The notes below the pieces were generated by a model. That model did not search any database. It was not told where the DNA came from and worked only from the letters and a program-made list of their open reading frames with translations. The position numbers and the translations under genes are program-made. A stretch of 5,014 nt of DNA from contig JBCCHN010000209.1 in assembly GCA_039028695.1 (NCBI GenBank), positions 1-5,014 of the forward strand, given 5' to 3'. This document shows positions 1 to 5,014 of this stretch, piece after piece. The first letter of the stretch is position 1. Each line of letters begins with the position of its first letter. This DNA comes from JANQKX01 sp039028695. Its GTDB lineage: Bacteria > Pseudomonadota > Alphaproteobacteria > Kiloniellales > Kiloniellaceae.

Positions 1-947
1 AGGTCATCCTTGCCCAAAAAAACCTGACTCAACTGAAACTCCATCTGCATGGCTTCATCAAAGGTCATTGCGGCCCCTCGCCTCAGCTGGGCGAGCGCAA
101 CCTTCAAGCTGGTGGGCGAGGCCCGGCCCATCAAGGTAAGGGCCTTTTCCGACCAAGGGGTGCCCACCGCGCCCAAACAGGATTGTATGGCCTCAACCGT
201 GGCACTGGAAAAGCAGCGGTCAATTCTTTGCTGATGGTTCATCAGGTCCTCGTCCTCAGAGGCCGGCGGCGTTTGGTCAAAACTCGACAGCACGGCGTCA
301 ACCACTGCCTGGGGCGCAGCGTTGGTCCAATCGGCGCCGCGCAGCGCCTCCACAAGTCCTTCATTTAAGAAAGAATGGGCGAAGTGAGTGGCAATACCCA
401 ATCGCACGCAGTCCGACGCGCCAAGAGGCCATCCCGTCAACCCGATAAAGAGCCCCATCTCGCCGGTCAGGCGGGGCAATAGGAAACTACCCCCCACGTC
501 TGGGAAAAAGCCAATCGAGGCTTCCGGCATGGCCAAGCGTGTCCTTTCGCTTACCACCCGATGGCTGCCGTGCACGGAAATTCCAACGCCGCCGCCCATG
601 GTGACCCCATCCATCAGCGCTATATAGGGCTTGGGAAACACCTTGATCTGGCGGTTTAGGGAATACTCAGCCTCAAAGAAACGATAGCCAAATTCATTCT
701 TGCCGTGGGCCATGGCCGGCCGGCCTTCATGAATATGAACAATGTCGCCACCGGCGCAAAAGGCCCGGTCGCCCTCGCCTTGGACCACAACCGCTTTGAC
801 ACTGGAATCCTGCGCCCAGTTGGCCAAGCGGGCGGAAAATACTCTGATCATGTCAAGGGTTAAGGCGTTCAGGGCCTGGGGCCGTCGCAGAGTCACCAGG
901 CCGAGAGGCCCTCGGTGTTCAAATTCAATATCGCCGCTTGCACTCAT
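1..947 (-). CDS. 3-hydroxyisobutyryl-CoA hydrolase-type protein (enoyl-CoA hydratase/isomerase family), C-terminus cut by the window edge
   Basis: The minus-strand frame is open from ATG at 947 to the left edge, giving 315 residues without a stop. Family members are about 350 residues, so roughly 35-40 C-terminal residues should lie outside. The crotonase fold is clear: ALNALT near residue 25, the oxyanion-hole segment FCAGGDI at 63-69, the second glycine loop DGVTMGGGVGIS at 113-124, and PEASIGFFPDVGGSFLLPRL at 141-160. Glu142 and Asp150 in that last block match the Glu/Asp pair that marks the hydrolase branch rather than plain enoyl-CoA hydratases. SPTSLKV at 278-284 is also typical of the branch. 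The known reaction is hydrolysis of 3-hydroxyisobutyryl-CoA to free acid and CoA in valine breakdown, in the cytoplasm. An AGGAA site (958-962 on the complement) lies 10 bases before the start. A related enoyl-CoA hydratase is less likely because of the GFFPDVG motif. Confidence 0.92.
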   Translation of the reverse strand, partial: MSASGDIEFEHRGPLGLVTLRRPQALNALTLDMIRVFSARLANWAQDSSVKAVVVQGEGDRAFCAGGDIVHIHEGRPAMAHGKNEFGYRFFEAEYSLNRQIKVFPKPYIALMDGVTMGGGVGISVHGSHRVVSERTRLAMPEASIGFFPDVGGSFLLPRLTGEMGLFIGLTGWPLGASDCVRLGIATHFAHSFLNEGLVEALRGADWTNAAPQAVVDAVLSSFDQTPPASEDEDLMNHQQRIDRCFSSATVEAIQSCLGAVGTPWSEKALTLMGRASPTSLKVALAQLRRGAAMTFDEAMQMEFQLSQVFLGKDD

Positions 948-970
948 CTATTTAGAGTTCCTGAAGGTGA

Positions 971-1003
971 CAGATCCATCCGATTGGCACTTTGGTGGAT
1001 CTG
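971..1003. repeat. Inverted repeat in the leader of the hydrolase gene
   Basis: CAGATCCATC (971-980) and GGTGGATCTG (994-1003) are complementary over 10 pairs, with one G-U wobble, around a 13-base loop. The repeat lies 24 to 56 bases upstream of the ATG at 947. It could be an operator for a dimeric regulator of the catabolic gene or a hairpin in its mRNA leader. No run of T follows on either strand, so it does not look like a terminator. The pairing is seen directly; any function is inferred. Confidence 0.5.
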
Positions 1004-1061
1004 GATGAAATTTAAAAGCCGGAATTCCCACTTTGCGATCCGCATCAAGAACAGCTCCAGC

Positions 1062-1088
1062 TTGACAAAAGGACCATGAGGCTATTCA
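1062..1088 (+). promoter_or_regulatory. Probable sigma-70-type promoter of metY
   Basis: A perfect TTGACA at 1062-1067 is followed 15 bases later by TATTCA at 1083-1088. The spacing is a little short; a less TATAAT-like hexamer at 1085-1090 gives the usual 17. Either choice puts the transcription start at about 1094-1098, which is where the SAM-II aptamer begins. That agreement is the main support, since the -10 match alone is weak. Confidence 0.55.
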
Positions 1089-1095
1089 GTGAGGG

Positions 1096-1146
1096 TGGCG
1101 CCGATTTGATCTGCTTGCGGGCGCATAAAAAGTGCGGCTAAAAGGT
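1096..1146 (+). promoter_or_regulatory. SAM-II riboswitch aptamer
   Basis: The segment matches the SAM-II consensus as I know it. A P1 stem forms from GCGCC (1098-1102) and GGCGC (1120-1124). The P1 loop carries the conserved GATTTG (1103-1108) and GCTTGC (1113-1118). After P1 come an A-rich ATAAAAA linker (1125-1131) and the conserved GCTAAA (1137-1142). The pseudoknot can form between CTGC (1111-1114) in the loop and GCGG (1134-1137), with one G-U pair. SAM-II binds S-adenosylmethionine and lowers expression of methionine-synthesis genes, mostly in Alphaproteobacteria. Here it lies about 190 bases before an O-acetylhomoserine sulfhydrylase gene, a standard target. The terminator directly downstream points to control of transcription elongation. 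A covariance-model scan has not been run. Confidence 0.93.
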
Positions 1147-1155
1147 TAGGTGCTG

Positions 1156-1188
1156 AACCGCCCGGCTTGCCGCGGCGGTTTTTGTTTT
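1156..1188 (+). terminator. Intrinsic terminator serving as riboswitch expression platform
   Basis: AACCGCC (1156-1162) pairs with GGCGGTT (1174-1180). An inner CGG/CCG stem (1163-1165 with 1170-1172) closes a CTTG loop, with C1173 bulged. A T-rich tract runs from 1179 to 1188, broken by a single G. The hairpin begins about 10 bases after the SAM-II core and lies about 150 bases before metY, so it fits an attenuator and not the end of a gene. GCGGC (1134-1138), which includes the aptamer's pseudoknot strand, is complementary to GCCGC (1169-1173) in the hairpin. Pairing of these two would break the terminator and could act as the antiterminator when SAM is low. That switch is inferred. Confidence 0.8.
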
Positions 1189-1293
1189 GCCCGCAGGTCA
1201 AACGGCCATTGATGGAAATTGTCGTGAGAGGCGCGCGGGGCAGATCACCAAACCACATTGGAGATAACCCGAAATCGCCCTCTCAAAAAATTG

Positions 1294-1314
1294 GCGAGGC
1301 CCATGAAGCCTCGC
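1294..1314 (+). promoter_or_regulatory. Leader hairpin just before the metY ribosome binding site
   Basis: GCGAGGC (1294-1300) and GCCTCGC (1308-1314) form a perfect 7-base-pair stem around a 7-base loop. It ends 10 bases before the GGAGGT site. No T tract follows, so it is not a terminator. It could stabilise the mRNA or affect ribosome access. I do not recognise it as a known riboswitch class. The loop holds an ATG (1303-1305) in frame with metY, but no Shine-Dalgarno site precedes it. Confidence 0.45.
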
Positions 1315-1324
1315 GCTCACATTC

Positions 1325-1330
1325 GGAGGT
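1325..1330 (+). promoter_or_regulatory. Ribosome binding site that fixes the metY start
   Basis: GGAGGT lies 8 bases before ATG 1339. It selects this start over the in-frame ATGs at 1258 and 1303, which have no such site. AGGT (1327-1330) can pair with ACCT (1335-1338), a weak 4-base-pair hairpin that could partly mask the site. Confidence 0.85.
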
Positions 1331-1338
1331 CACCACCT

Positions 1339-2637
1339 ATGACAAAAACTGGGCAACATCCCGAAACCCTGGCCCTGCATGCGGGCTACCGTGCCGATCC
1401 TCAAACCGGCGCCGTTGCGGTTCCCATCTACCAAACCACCTCCTTCCAGTTCAATTCGGCGGAGCATGCCTCCAATCTCTTCGCTCTTAAGGAATTGGGC
1501 AATATCTACACCCGGATTATGAATCCCACCTGTGATGTTCTAGAACAGCGCCTCGCGGCGATAGAGGGTGGCGTGGCGGCCATGGCCCTGTCCTCGGGTC
1601 AAGCAGCCTCCGCGATCGCCATCCAGAATATCGCCAAGGCCGGGGATAACATCGTCAGTTCCACCGACCTTTACGGCGGCACCTGGAATCTTTTTGCCCA
1701 CACCCTTCCCAACATGGGTATCGAGGTGCGCTTCGTGGATCCGGCCGACCCGGACAGTTTTGCCCGGGCCACGGACGAGAACACCAAGGCTTATTACTGC
1801 GAATCCCTGCCCAATCCCAAACTCACCATGTTCCCCATTAAGGAAGTGGCGGATCTGGCCAATGTCGTGGGCATTCCCCTCATTGTGGACAACACCGCAG
1901 CGCCGGTAATCTGCAAACCCTTGGAGCATGGCGCTTCCATCGTGGTCTACTCCTCGACCAAATACATCGGCGGACACGGTACCTCCATCGGCGGTGTCAT
2001 TATCGACGGCGGCACCTTTGACTGGGAAAAGCACGCCGAACGCTTCCCCCTTCTCAATCAGCCCGACCCCAGCTATCACGGCGCGGTTTGGACCGAAGCC
2101 GTGAAGCCCCTGGGCCCGATCGCCTACATCCTCAAGGCGCGGGTCACCCTTCAGCGGGATCTGGGTGCCTCCATGAGCCCCTTTAACGCCTTTATGTTCC
2201 TCCAAGGTCTGGAGACCCTTCCCTTGCGTATGCGGGCCCATTGCGAAAATGCCCAGGCGGTCGCCAATCATCTGAGCAAACACGACGCCATTGAGCGGGT
2301 CATCCATCCCTCCACCCTGGAAGGCGAGGCTGGCGCACGGGCCAAACGATATCTAACCGGCGGCCTGGGTGGCCTGGTTGGCTTTGAGCTGAAGGCCGGC
2401 GGCGAGGCGGGCCGCCAATTCATCGATGCCTTGAAGTTGTTCTATCACGTGGCCAACATCGGCGACGCGCGGAGCTTGGCCATCCACCCCGCCTCCACCA
2501 CCCACTCCCAGCTCACCCCCGAAGAACAAGCCGCCACCGGCGTCAACGAAAACTATGTGCGCCTTTCCGTAGGGATCGAGCATATCGACGACATCCTCGC
2601 CGATCTGGATCAAGCTTTGTCCGAGGCAACTGGCTAA
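1339..2637 (+). CDS. metY: O-acetylhomoserine sulfhydrylase (O-acetylhomoserine aminocarboxypropyltransferase)
   Basis: This complete 432-residue protein belongs to the Cys/Met-metabolism PLP enzymes (fold type I). It makes homocysteine (or methionine from methanethiol) by replacing the acetyl group of O-acetyl-L-homoserine with sulfide, in the cytoplasm. Visible family marks are LALHAGY (11-17), PIYQTTSFQF (29-38), YTRIMNPT (57-64, phosphate-binding Tyr and Arg), SGQAA (86-90), IVDNT (182-186, Asp184 to the PLP ring nitrogen), YSSTKYIGGHG (204-214, Lys208 as Schiff-base lysine), and NIGDARSLAIHPASTTHSQL (373-392). The length is normal for the O-acetylhomoserine type; O-succinylhomoserine enzymes and cystathionine synthases are nearer 390. 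The SAM-II riboswitch upstream fits methionine synthesis. No cotranscribed partner is visible: a terminator follows 13 bases after the stop codon. Confidence 0.95.
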   Translation: MTKTGQHPETLALHAGYRADPQTGAVAVPIYQTTSFQFNSAEHASNLFALKELGNIYTRIMNPTCDVLEQRLAAIEGGVAAMALSSGQAASAIAIQNIAKAGDNIVSSTDLYGGTWNLFAHTLPNMGIEVRFVDPADPDSFARATDENTKAYYCESLPNPKLTMFPIKEVADLANVVGIPLIVDNTAAPVICKPLEHGASIVVYSSTKYIGGHGTSIGGVIIDGGTFDWEKHAERFPLLNQPDPSYHGAVWTEAVKPLGPIAYILKARVTLQRDLGASMSPFNAFMFLQGLETLPLRMRAHCENAQAVANHLSKHDAIERVIHPSTLEGEAGARAKRYLTGGLGGLVGFELKAGGEAGRQFIDALKLFYHVANIGDARSLAIHPASTTHSQLTPEEQAATGVNENYVRLSVGIEHIDDILADLDQALSEATG

Positions 2638-2650
2638 AGAGCGTTTCCTC

Positions 2651-2684
2651 AAAAAAGGGGAGGTTTTCGAGCCTCCCTTTTTTT
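2651..2684. terminator. Bidirectional intrinsic terminator between convergent genes
   Basis: GGGAGG (2658-2663) pairs with CCTCCC (2672-2677) around an 8-base loop. Seven T follow on the plus strand (2678-2684) and six A precede the stem (2651-2656), which become a T tract on the minus strand. With one bulged G the stem can extend through the A and T runs. It lies between the metY stop at 2637 and the minus-strand stop at 2691, so it can end both transcripts. Confidence 0.93.
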
Positions 2685-2690
2685 AACTTT

Positions 2691-3449
2691 TCACGCCGCA
2701 AAATCGACGACCAAGGGCAGATGGTCGGATGCAGCATGAGCACGCTCAGACTCAATAACTTCCGCTCTGATCGTCTTTTCTGCGAGGCAACGCTCGGCAA
2801 AGAGGTAGTCAATGCGCCGTGGGACCGGACAAAGGTGTGCGGCAGGCAGGCGGCTGGGAAAACTTGGCTTCCGGACAAACCCTTCCTGGTCAAAAACATC
2901 CACATAATCCCGCGTCAGCCTATCGGTTACGTCGAAACGGCCCTCAATGGTCGGACAGCGCGTCACGATTCCATCGCATTGGCTCAAAGCATTGAAGTCT
3001 CCCAGGAGGATCTGGTTAGGACGTCCTTTTTGGTAGGCAAGGACCTGCGCCAGCTCTTTCAACCGCTTATTTTCCTTATAGGAATGAAGATGAAGCGTAC
3101 AGAAAGAGAGCGCACCGAGGGGACTATCTATTGTCGCCGCCAATGCCGCTGACTGAAAAACGGCTCCCGGAAAGTCATAGACCTGCGTCAAGGGAAAGCG
3201 GGAAAACAACGCCACGTGATAGCGCTCCCCATCCTTGTAGGGCGCACCCCGTGATAGCGCCCTCTGGGGCAGACGCAAGGCCTCCCCGAAGCGTTGAGCT
3301 GTCCCGGGCCTCTCAAAGCGATTGGCCTCCTGAAGAGCGAGAATATCCGGTTGCAACGCCTCAAGAACCACAAGGATATCCCCCAGCCGGTCTTTGACCT
3401 CGCCCGGACAGCGTCCCCCGCAAAGGATATTGTAAGTTACAACGCGCAT
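2691..3449 (-). CDS. Endonuclease/exonuclease/phosphatase (EEP) family hydrolase
   Basis: This complete 252-residue protein keeps the full EEP (DNase I/AP endonuclease-like) active-site set: VTYNIL (4-9, Asn7), ILALQEAN (36-43, metal-binding Glu41), LHLHSY (119-124), ILLGDFNA (147-154, Asp151 and Asn153), RIDYLF (212-217, Asp214) and ASDHLPL (240-246, Asp242 and catalytic His243). Such enzymes cut phosphodiester or phosphate-ester bonds using Mg2+. The substrate cannot be read from the sequence and could be nucleic acid, a phosphoinositide-like lipid or another phosphoester. There is no signal peptide or membrane segment, so it is probably cytoplasmic. The ATG at 3449 is preferred to an upstream TTG at 3500 because AGGAAAGGG (3453-3461 on the complement) lies just before it and the fold starts at MRVVTYN. 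It is transcribed towards metY and away from the MOSC gene. Confidence 0.9.
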   Translation of the reverse strand: MRVVTYNILCGGRCPGEVKDRLGDILVVLEALQPDILALQEANRFERPGTAQRFGEALRLPQRALSRGAPYKDGERYHVALFSRFPLTQVYDFPGAVFQSAALAATIDSPLGALSFCTLHLHSYKENKRLKELAQVLAYQKGRPNQILLGDFNALSQCDGIVTRCPTIEGRFDVTDRLTRDYVDVFDQEGFVRKPSFPSRLPAAHLCPVPRRIDYLFAERCLAEKTIRAEVIESERAHAASDHLPLVVDFAA

Positions 3450-3472
3450 TAGCCCTTTCCTGTCCGAAACAA

Positions 3473-3487
3473 TGGCATAGACTGCCA
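3473..3487. repeat. Short inverted repeat in a divergent promoter gap
   Basis: TGGCA (3473-3477) and TGCCA (3483-3487) flank a 5-base spacer in the 66-base gap between the divergent EEP and MOSC genes. It could be a shared operator half-site pair, but five paired bases are weak evidence. No clear -35/-10 pair was seen for either gene. Confidence 0.25.
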
Positions 3488-3515
3488 ATGGATCAAGCAA
3501 GATGGGAGCGCAACA

Positions 3516-4298
3516 ATGAAACTCGGCAGCATTGAGAGCATCTGGCGCTATCCGGTGAAGGGAATGCGCGGCGAAGAGCTACCTCATGGTTATGCCAGTT
3601 TTGCTGGGCTTATGGGCGACCGGGTTTATGGGCTTGTCGCTGGCGATGGCGATCCGGGTTTTCCCTGGCACACGGCCCGCGAGCAGGAGGAGTTTGTCCT
3701 TTACAAAGCCCGCTTCACCGCCCCGGACAACCTGCTTCTGCCGGACGATTTAGATGCCTATGAGGAAGATGGCATCGGCGTTAAGCCCCTAGAACCCGCT
3801 GACGAGGTGCACGCGGTTCAAGTGGAAACCCCGACCGGAAAGAGCTACGACATTCAAGACCCGGAATTTCTCGCCCATCTGGAACGGGCCTCCGAACGCA
3901 GACTGAAACTCATCTTCAGCCAAAAGGGTCAACAGGATTGCCGGCCCCTCTCCCTCTTCTCCCTCTCCGCCGCCGCACAGTTGAGCGCGGATACCGGCTT
4001 ATCCGTCGACAAGCGGCGCTTCCGGGCCAACTTCTATGTGGAGTGGGAGAATCAGGAAGATCCCTATTTCGAATTTTCCCTGGTGGGCAAAAACCTTCAG
4101 ATCGGCGATCGCCTGCAGATCGCCATTGTCGAGCGCGATCCCCGTTGCAAGATGATTACCTTGGACCCGGACACGGCCGAGGAAACGCCAAAGCTTCTGC
4201 AATATGTGAGCCGCAAATTGGGCGGCGATGCGGGGGTATTCGCCGCCGTACTGCGGGAAGGCCGGGTCAAAAAGGGCGATCCCATAACTCTATTATGA
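3516..4298 (+). CDS. MOSC-domain protein, YcbX/mARC-like molybdenum-cofactor reductase
   Basis: The complete 260-residue protein has the two-part layout of the YcbX/mARC group. The N-terminal beta-barrel domain has IWRYPVKGMRGEEL (9-22) and GDRVYGL (34-40). The MOSC domain covers about residues 105-258, with DCRPLSLFSLSA (141-152), DKRRFRANFYVE (165-176) and GDRLQIAIVERDPRCKMITLDPDT (197-220). Cys211 in the PRC-MITLDPDT block matches the conserved MOSC cysteine that binds the molybdenum cofactor. Known relatives reduce N-hydroxylated bases and similar N-oxygenated compounds; the substrate here is not known. GGGAG (3504-3508) lies 7 bases before the ATG. E. coli YcbX continues into a C-terminal [2Fe-2S] domain, which is absent here. 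The next gene, overlapping by ATGA, encodes such a domain, so the two are probably translationally coupled partners. Confidence 0.88.
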   Translation: MKLGSIESIWRYPVKGMRGEELPHGYASFAGLMGDRVYGLVAGDGDPGFPWHTAREQEEFVLYKARFTAPDNLLLPDDLDAYEEDGIGVKPLEPADEVHAVQVETPTGKSYDIQDPEFLAHLERASERRLKLIFSQKGQQDCRPLSLFSLSAAAQLSADTGLSVDKRRFRANFYVEWENQEDPYFEFSLVGKNLQIGDRLQIAIVERDPRCKMITLDPDTAEETPKLLQYVSRKLGGDAGVFAAVLREGRVKKGDPITLL

Positions 4299-4591
4299 CA
4301 GATCAGGACTTCCCCTCCTTTTTTCGTCTGACCTTGGACGGCGAGAATCACCAGGTCCCACTTGAGAAGGGAAGCACCCTTTTGCAAGCAGCCCTAGCGG
4401 CCAACATTGATGCCCCCTACAACTGTGGCGAAGGCAAGTGCGGCTGCTGCTTGGCCTTGCTGCGGTCCGGCCAAGTCTCCATGGCCGTCACTCGGGCGCT
4501 GTCTAAACGCAATCGCGAACGAGGCAAGGTGCTTGCTTGCCAATCCATTCCTGTGAGTGCGGACCCCCTTTGGCTAGACTTCGATCAATGA
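4295..4591 (+). CDS. Small plant-type [2Fe-2S] ferredoxin, stand-alone partner of the MOSC protein
   Basis: The 98-residue protein has the beta-grasp ferredoxin pattern: LTLDGENHQVPLEKGSTLLQ (12-31), then C44-x4-C49-x2-C52 in PYNCGEGKCGCC, then C82 in VLACQS after 29 residues. These four cysteines are the usual [2Fe-2S] ligands. An extra Cys51 lies inside the loop. Its start codon overlaps the MOSC stop (ATGA at 4295-4298), and no separate ribosome binding site is evident, so translation by coupling is likely. By comparison with the fused E. coli YcbX, it probably passes electrons to the molybdenum cofactor of the MOSC protein. A role with a downstream enzyme or as a general ferredoxin is possible. 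It is soluble, with no signal peptide. Confidence 0.9.
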   Translation: MTDQDFPSFFRLTLDGENHQVPLEKGSTLLQAALAANIDAPYNCGEGKCGCCLALLRSGQVSMAVTRALSKRNRERGKVLACQSIPVSADPLWLDFDQ

Positions 4592-4607
4592 TGCATTGGA
4601 CCCTATA

Positions 4608-5014
4608 ATGTCTCACCCCTTGCCTACGACCTCTGCGCACCCCGCCAACAGCGATCTCCCTTCGGCTGTGAGCGCGGCCGAGGAACGCTTCATCGCCGCC
4701 AATCCCAAGAGCTTGCGGCGCGCCGAGGAAGCGGCGCGCAGCCTGCCTGGCGGCAATACCCGTACGGTCCTGCACTACACCCCCTTTCCCGTTACCATTG
4801 TCGGCGGCCAGGGTGCGGTTCTGACCGATCTAGACGGCCATCTCTATACCGACTTTCTCGGTGAATTTACCGCAGGCCTCTATGGCCACTCCAATCCGAT
4901 TCTCAGCCATGATGAAGTTCGCGACATTCTGGCAGGGGTTCTACGCGAGGTCAGTCGGGACGTGGAATGTGAGACAAAACTCGCTCCCTATGACGGAGAA
5001 GACCTGGTCGGCAG
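4608..5014 (+). CDS. Start of a glutamate-1-semialdehyde aminomutase-like class III aminotransferase, disrupted near residue 98
   Basis: The frame runs from ATG 4608 to the right edge (135 residues). Residues 24-98 fit the class III PLP aminotransferases of the glutamate-1-semialdehyde aminomutase-like group: ERFIAANPKS (26-35), RSLPGGNTRTV (44-54), a DLDGHLYTDFLGEFTAGLYG stretch (74-93) and HSNPI (94-98). The PLP lysine would lie well outside the window. The first 23 residues are Pro/Ser/Ala-rich and probably disordered. From about residue 99 the sequence stops matching the family, where a run like IxxAIxxAL...LxGxN would be expected. The start is 16 bases after the ferredoxin stop; only a weak GGA precedes it, so it may be the third gene of the MOSC operon. 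The real reaction cannot be fixed from the N-terminus, and hemL is not favoured. Confidence 0.7.
   Translation, partial: MSHPLPTTSAHPANSDLPSAVSAAEERFIAANPKSLRRAEEAARSLPGGNTRTVLHYTPFPVTIVGGQGAVLTDLDGHLYTDFLGEFTAGLYGHSNPILSHDEVRDILAGVLREVSRDVECETKLAPYDGEDLVG
4905..5014 (+). other. Foreign-looking coding tail, possibly from a metazoan retroelement
   Basis: The frame reads SHDEVRDILAGVLREVSRDV followed by ECETKLAPYDGEDLVG. This agrees with a pattern I recall in retroelement-type open reading frames of cnidarians, sponges and other animals: H-N/D-E-x-R-D-x-x-A-x-x-L-x-E-V-x-x-x-V-x-x-E-x-x-L-x-P-x-x-G-E, found downstream of reverse transcriptase regions. It does not fit the aminotransferase encoded just before it. 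The agreement rests on memory and has not been searched. The other two plus-strand frames do not restore the aminotransferase, so a simple frameshift does not explain it. Confidence 0.45.

Larger units (their letters stand above)
948..1338. other. Divergent intergenic regulatory region
   Basis: This 391-base gap separates the minus-strand hydrolase gene from metY. I see no convincing gene in it; the reading frames that cross it lack ribosome binding sites and family-like sequence. The left third (948-1010) is the leader of the hydrolase gene with an inverted repeat. No convincing -35/-10 pair for the hydrolase gene was found, although an AT-rich stretch near 1008-1018 could be its -10 region. 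From 1062 on, the sequence holds the metY promoter, the SAM-II aptamer, an attenuator-like terminator and a further hairpin before the metY start, each listed separately. The part from 1189 to 1290 shows no clear signal. Confidence 0.8.

Noticed and set aside
49..1008. Several short plus-strand open frames over the left end
   Set aside because: They are antisense to the hydrolase gene, whose 315 residues match its family throughout. None has a supporting ribosome binding site or motif.
1258..1338. A 27-residue N-terminal extension of metY from an upstream ATG
   Set aside because: It is Arg/Lys/Pro-rich and unlike the family, has no ribosome binding site, and would translate the leader hairpin. 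The GGAGGT site supports ATG 1339.
1540..2307. A 255-residue open frame on the strand opposite metY
   Set aside because: It is a shadow of the metY codon pattern, rich in Gly, Asp and Val, with no family-like motifs. metY itself has all catalytic residues.
2721..3152. A 143-residue plus-strand open frame over the EEP gene
   Set aside because: The minus-strand EEP protein explains this stretch with a full active-site set. The plus-strand peptide has no recognisable features or good ribosome binding site.
3430..3442. A perfect TTGTAA-G-TTACAA palindrome near the start of the EEP gene
   Set aside because: It falls on the codons for the conserved VVTYN segment, so it is most simply a by-product of coding sequence. 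It could only act as an operator downstream of the start codon.
4588..4608. A start at ATG 4588 overlapping the ferredoxin stop
   Set aside because: That frame reaches TAA after six codons and is not in frame with the aminotransferase.
4604..4609. A perfect TATAAT hexamer overlapping the aminotransferase start codon
   Set aside because: A promoter there would start transcription inside the gene, and no good -35 lies 16-18 bases upstream. It is probably chance.

Overview
The window looks like a piece of an alphaproteobacterial chromosome, possibly Rhodospirillales-like. It is GC-rich with dense, short-gapped genes and good Shine-Dalgarno sites. A SAM-II riboswitch, an element found mainly in Alphaproteobacteria, precedes an O-acetylhomoserine sulfhydrylase gene. 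The taxonomic placement is inferred from these traits and not from a database search.

Layout, left to right. (1) Positions 1-947, minus strand: most of a 3-hydroxyisobutyryl-CoA hydrolase-type gene (valine catabolism), whose C-terminus runs off the left edge. (2) Positions 948-1338: a 391-base divergent regulatory region with an inverted repeat in the leader of the hydrolase gene, a TTGACA promoter, a SAM-II aptamer starting almost at the predicted transcription start, an intrinsic terminator directly after the aptamer, and a second hairpin just before the ribosome binding site. (3) Positions 1339-2637, plus strand: complete metY. (4) Positions 2651-2684: a terminator that works on both strands between convergent genes. 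(5) Positions 2691-3449, minus strand: a complete endonuclease/exonuclease/phosphatase (EEP) family protein. (6) Positions 3516-4591, plus strand: a MOSC-domain protein and a small plant-type [2Fe-2S] ferredoxin overlapping by ATGA. Together they resemble the two halves of the fused E. coli YcbX protein. (7) Positions 4608-5014, plus strand: the start of a glutamate-1-semialdehyde aminomutase-like class III aminotransferase.

The aminotransferase reading frame stays open to the right edge, but its homology seems to break at about 4899-4908. The last roughly 110 bases encode a peptide that does not fit the aminotransferase family. It resembles a conserved segment I recall from metazoan retroelement-type proteins. 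A chimeric assembly joining a bacterial sequence to host DNA is the most likely explanation, which would suggest an animal-associated sample; a real insertion is the alternative.

Functional links. The riboswitch and attenuator would lower sulfhydrylase expression when S-adenosylmethionine is plentiful. The MOSC and ferredoxin genes are translationally coupled and probably form a molybdenum-cofactor reductase with its own electron carrier. No mobile element, CRISPR array, tRNA or rRNA was seen in the bacterial part. The most notable items are the right-end junction, the split YcbX pair and the compact SAM-II attenuator.
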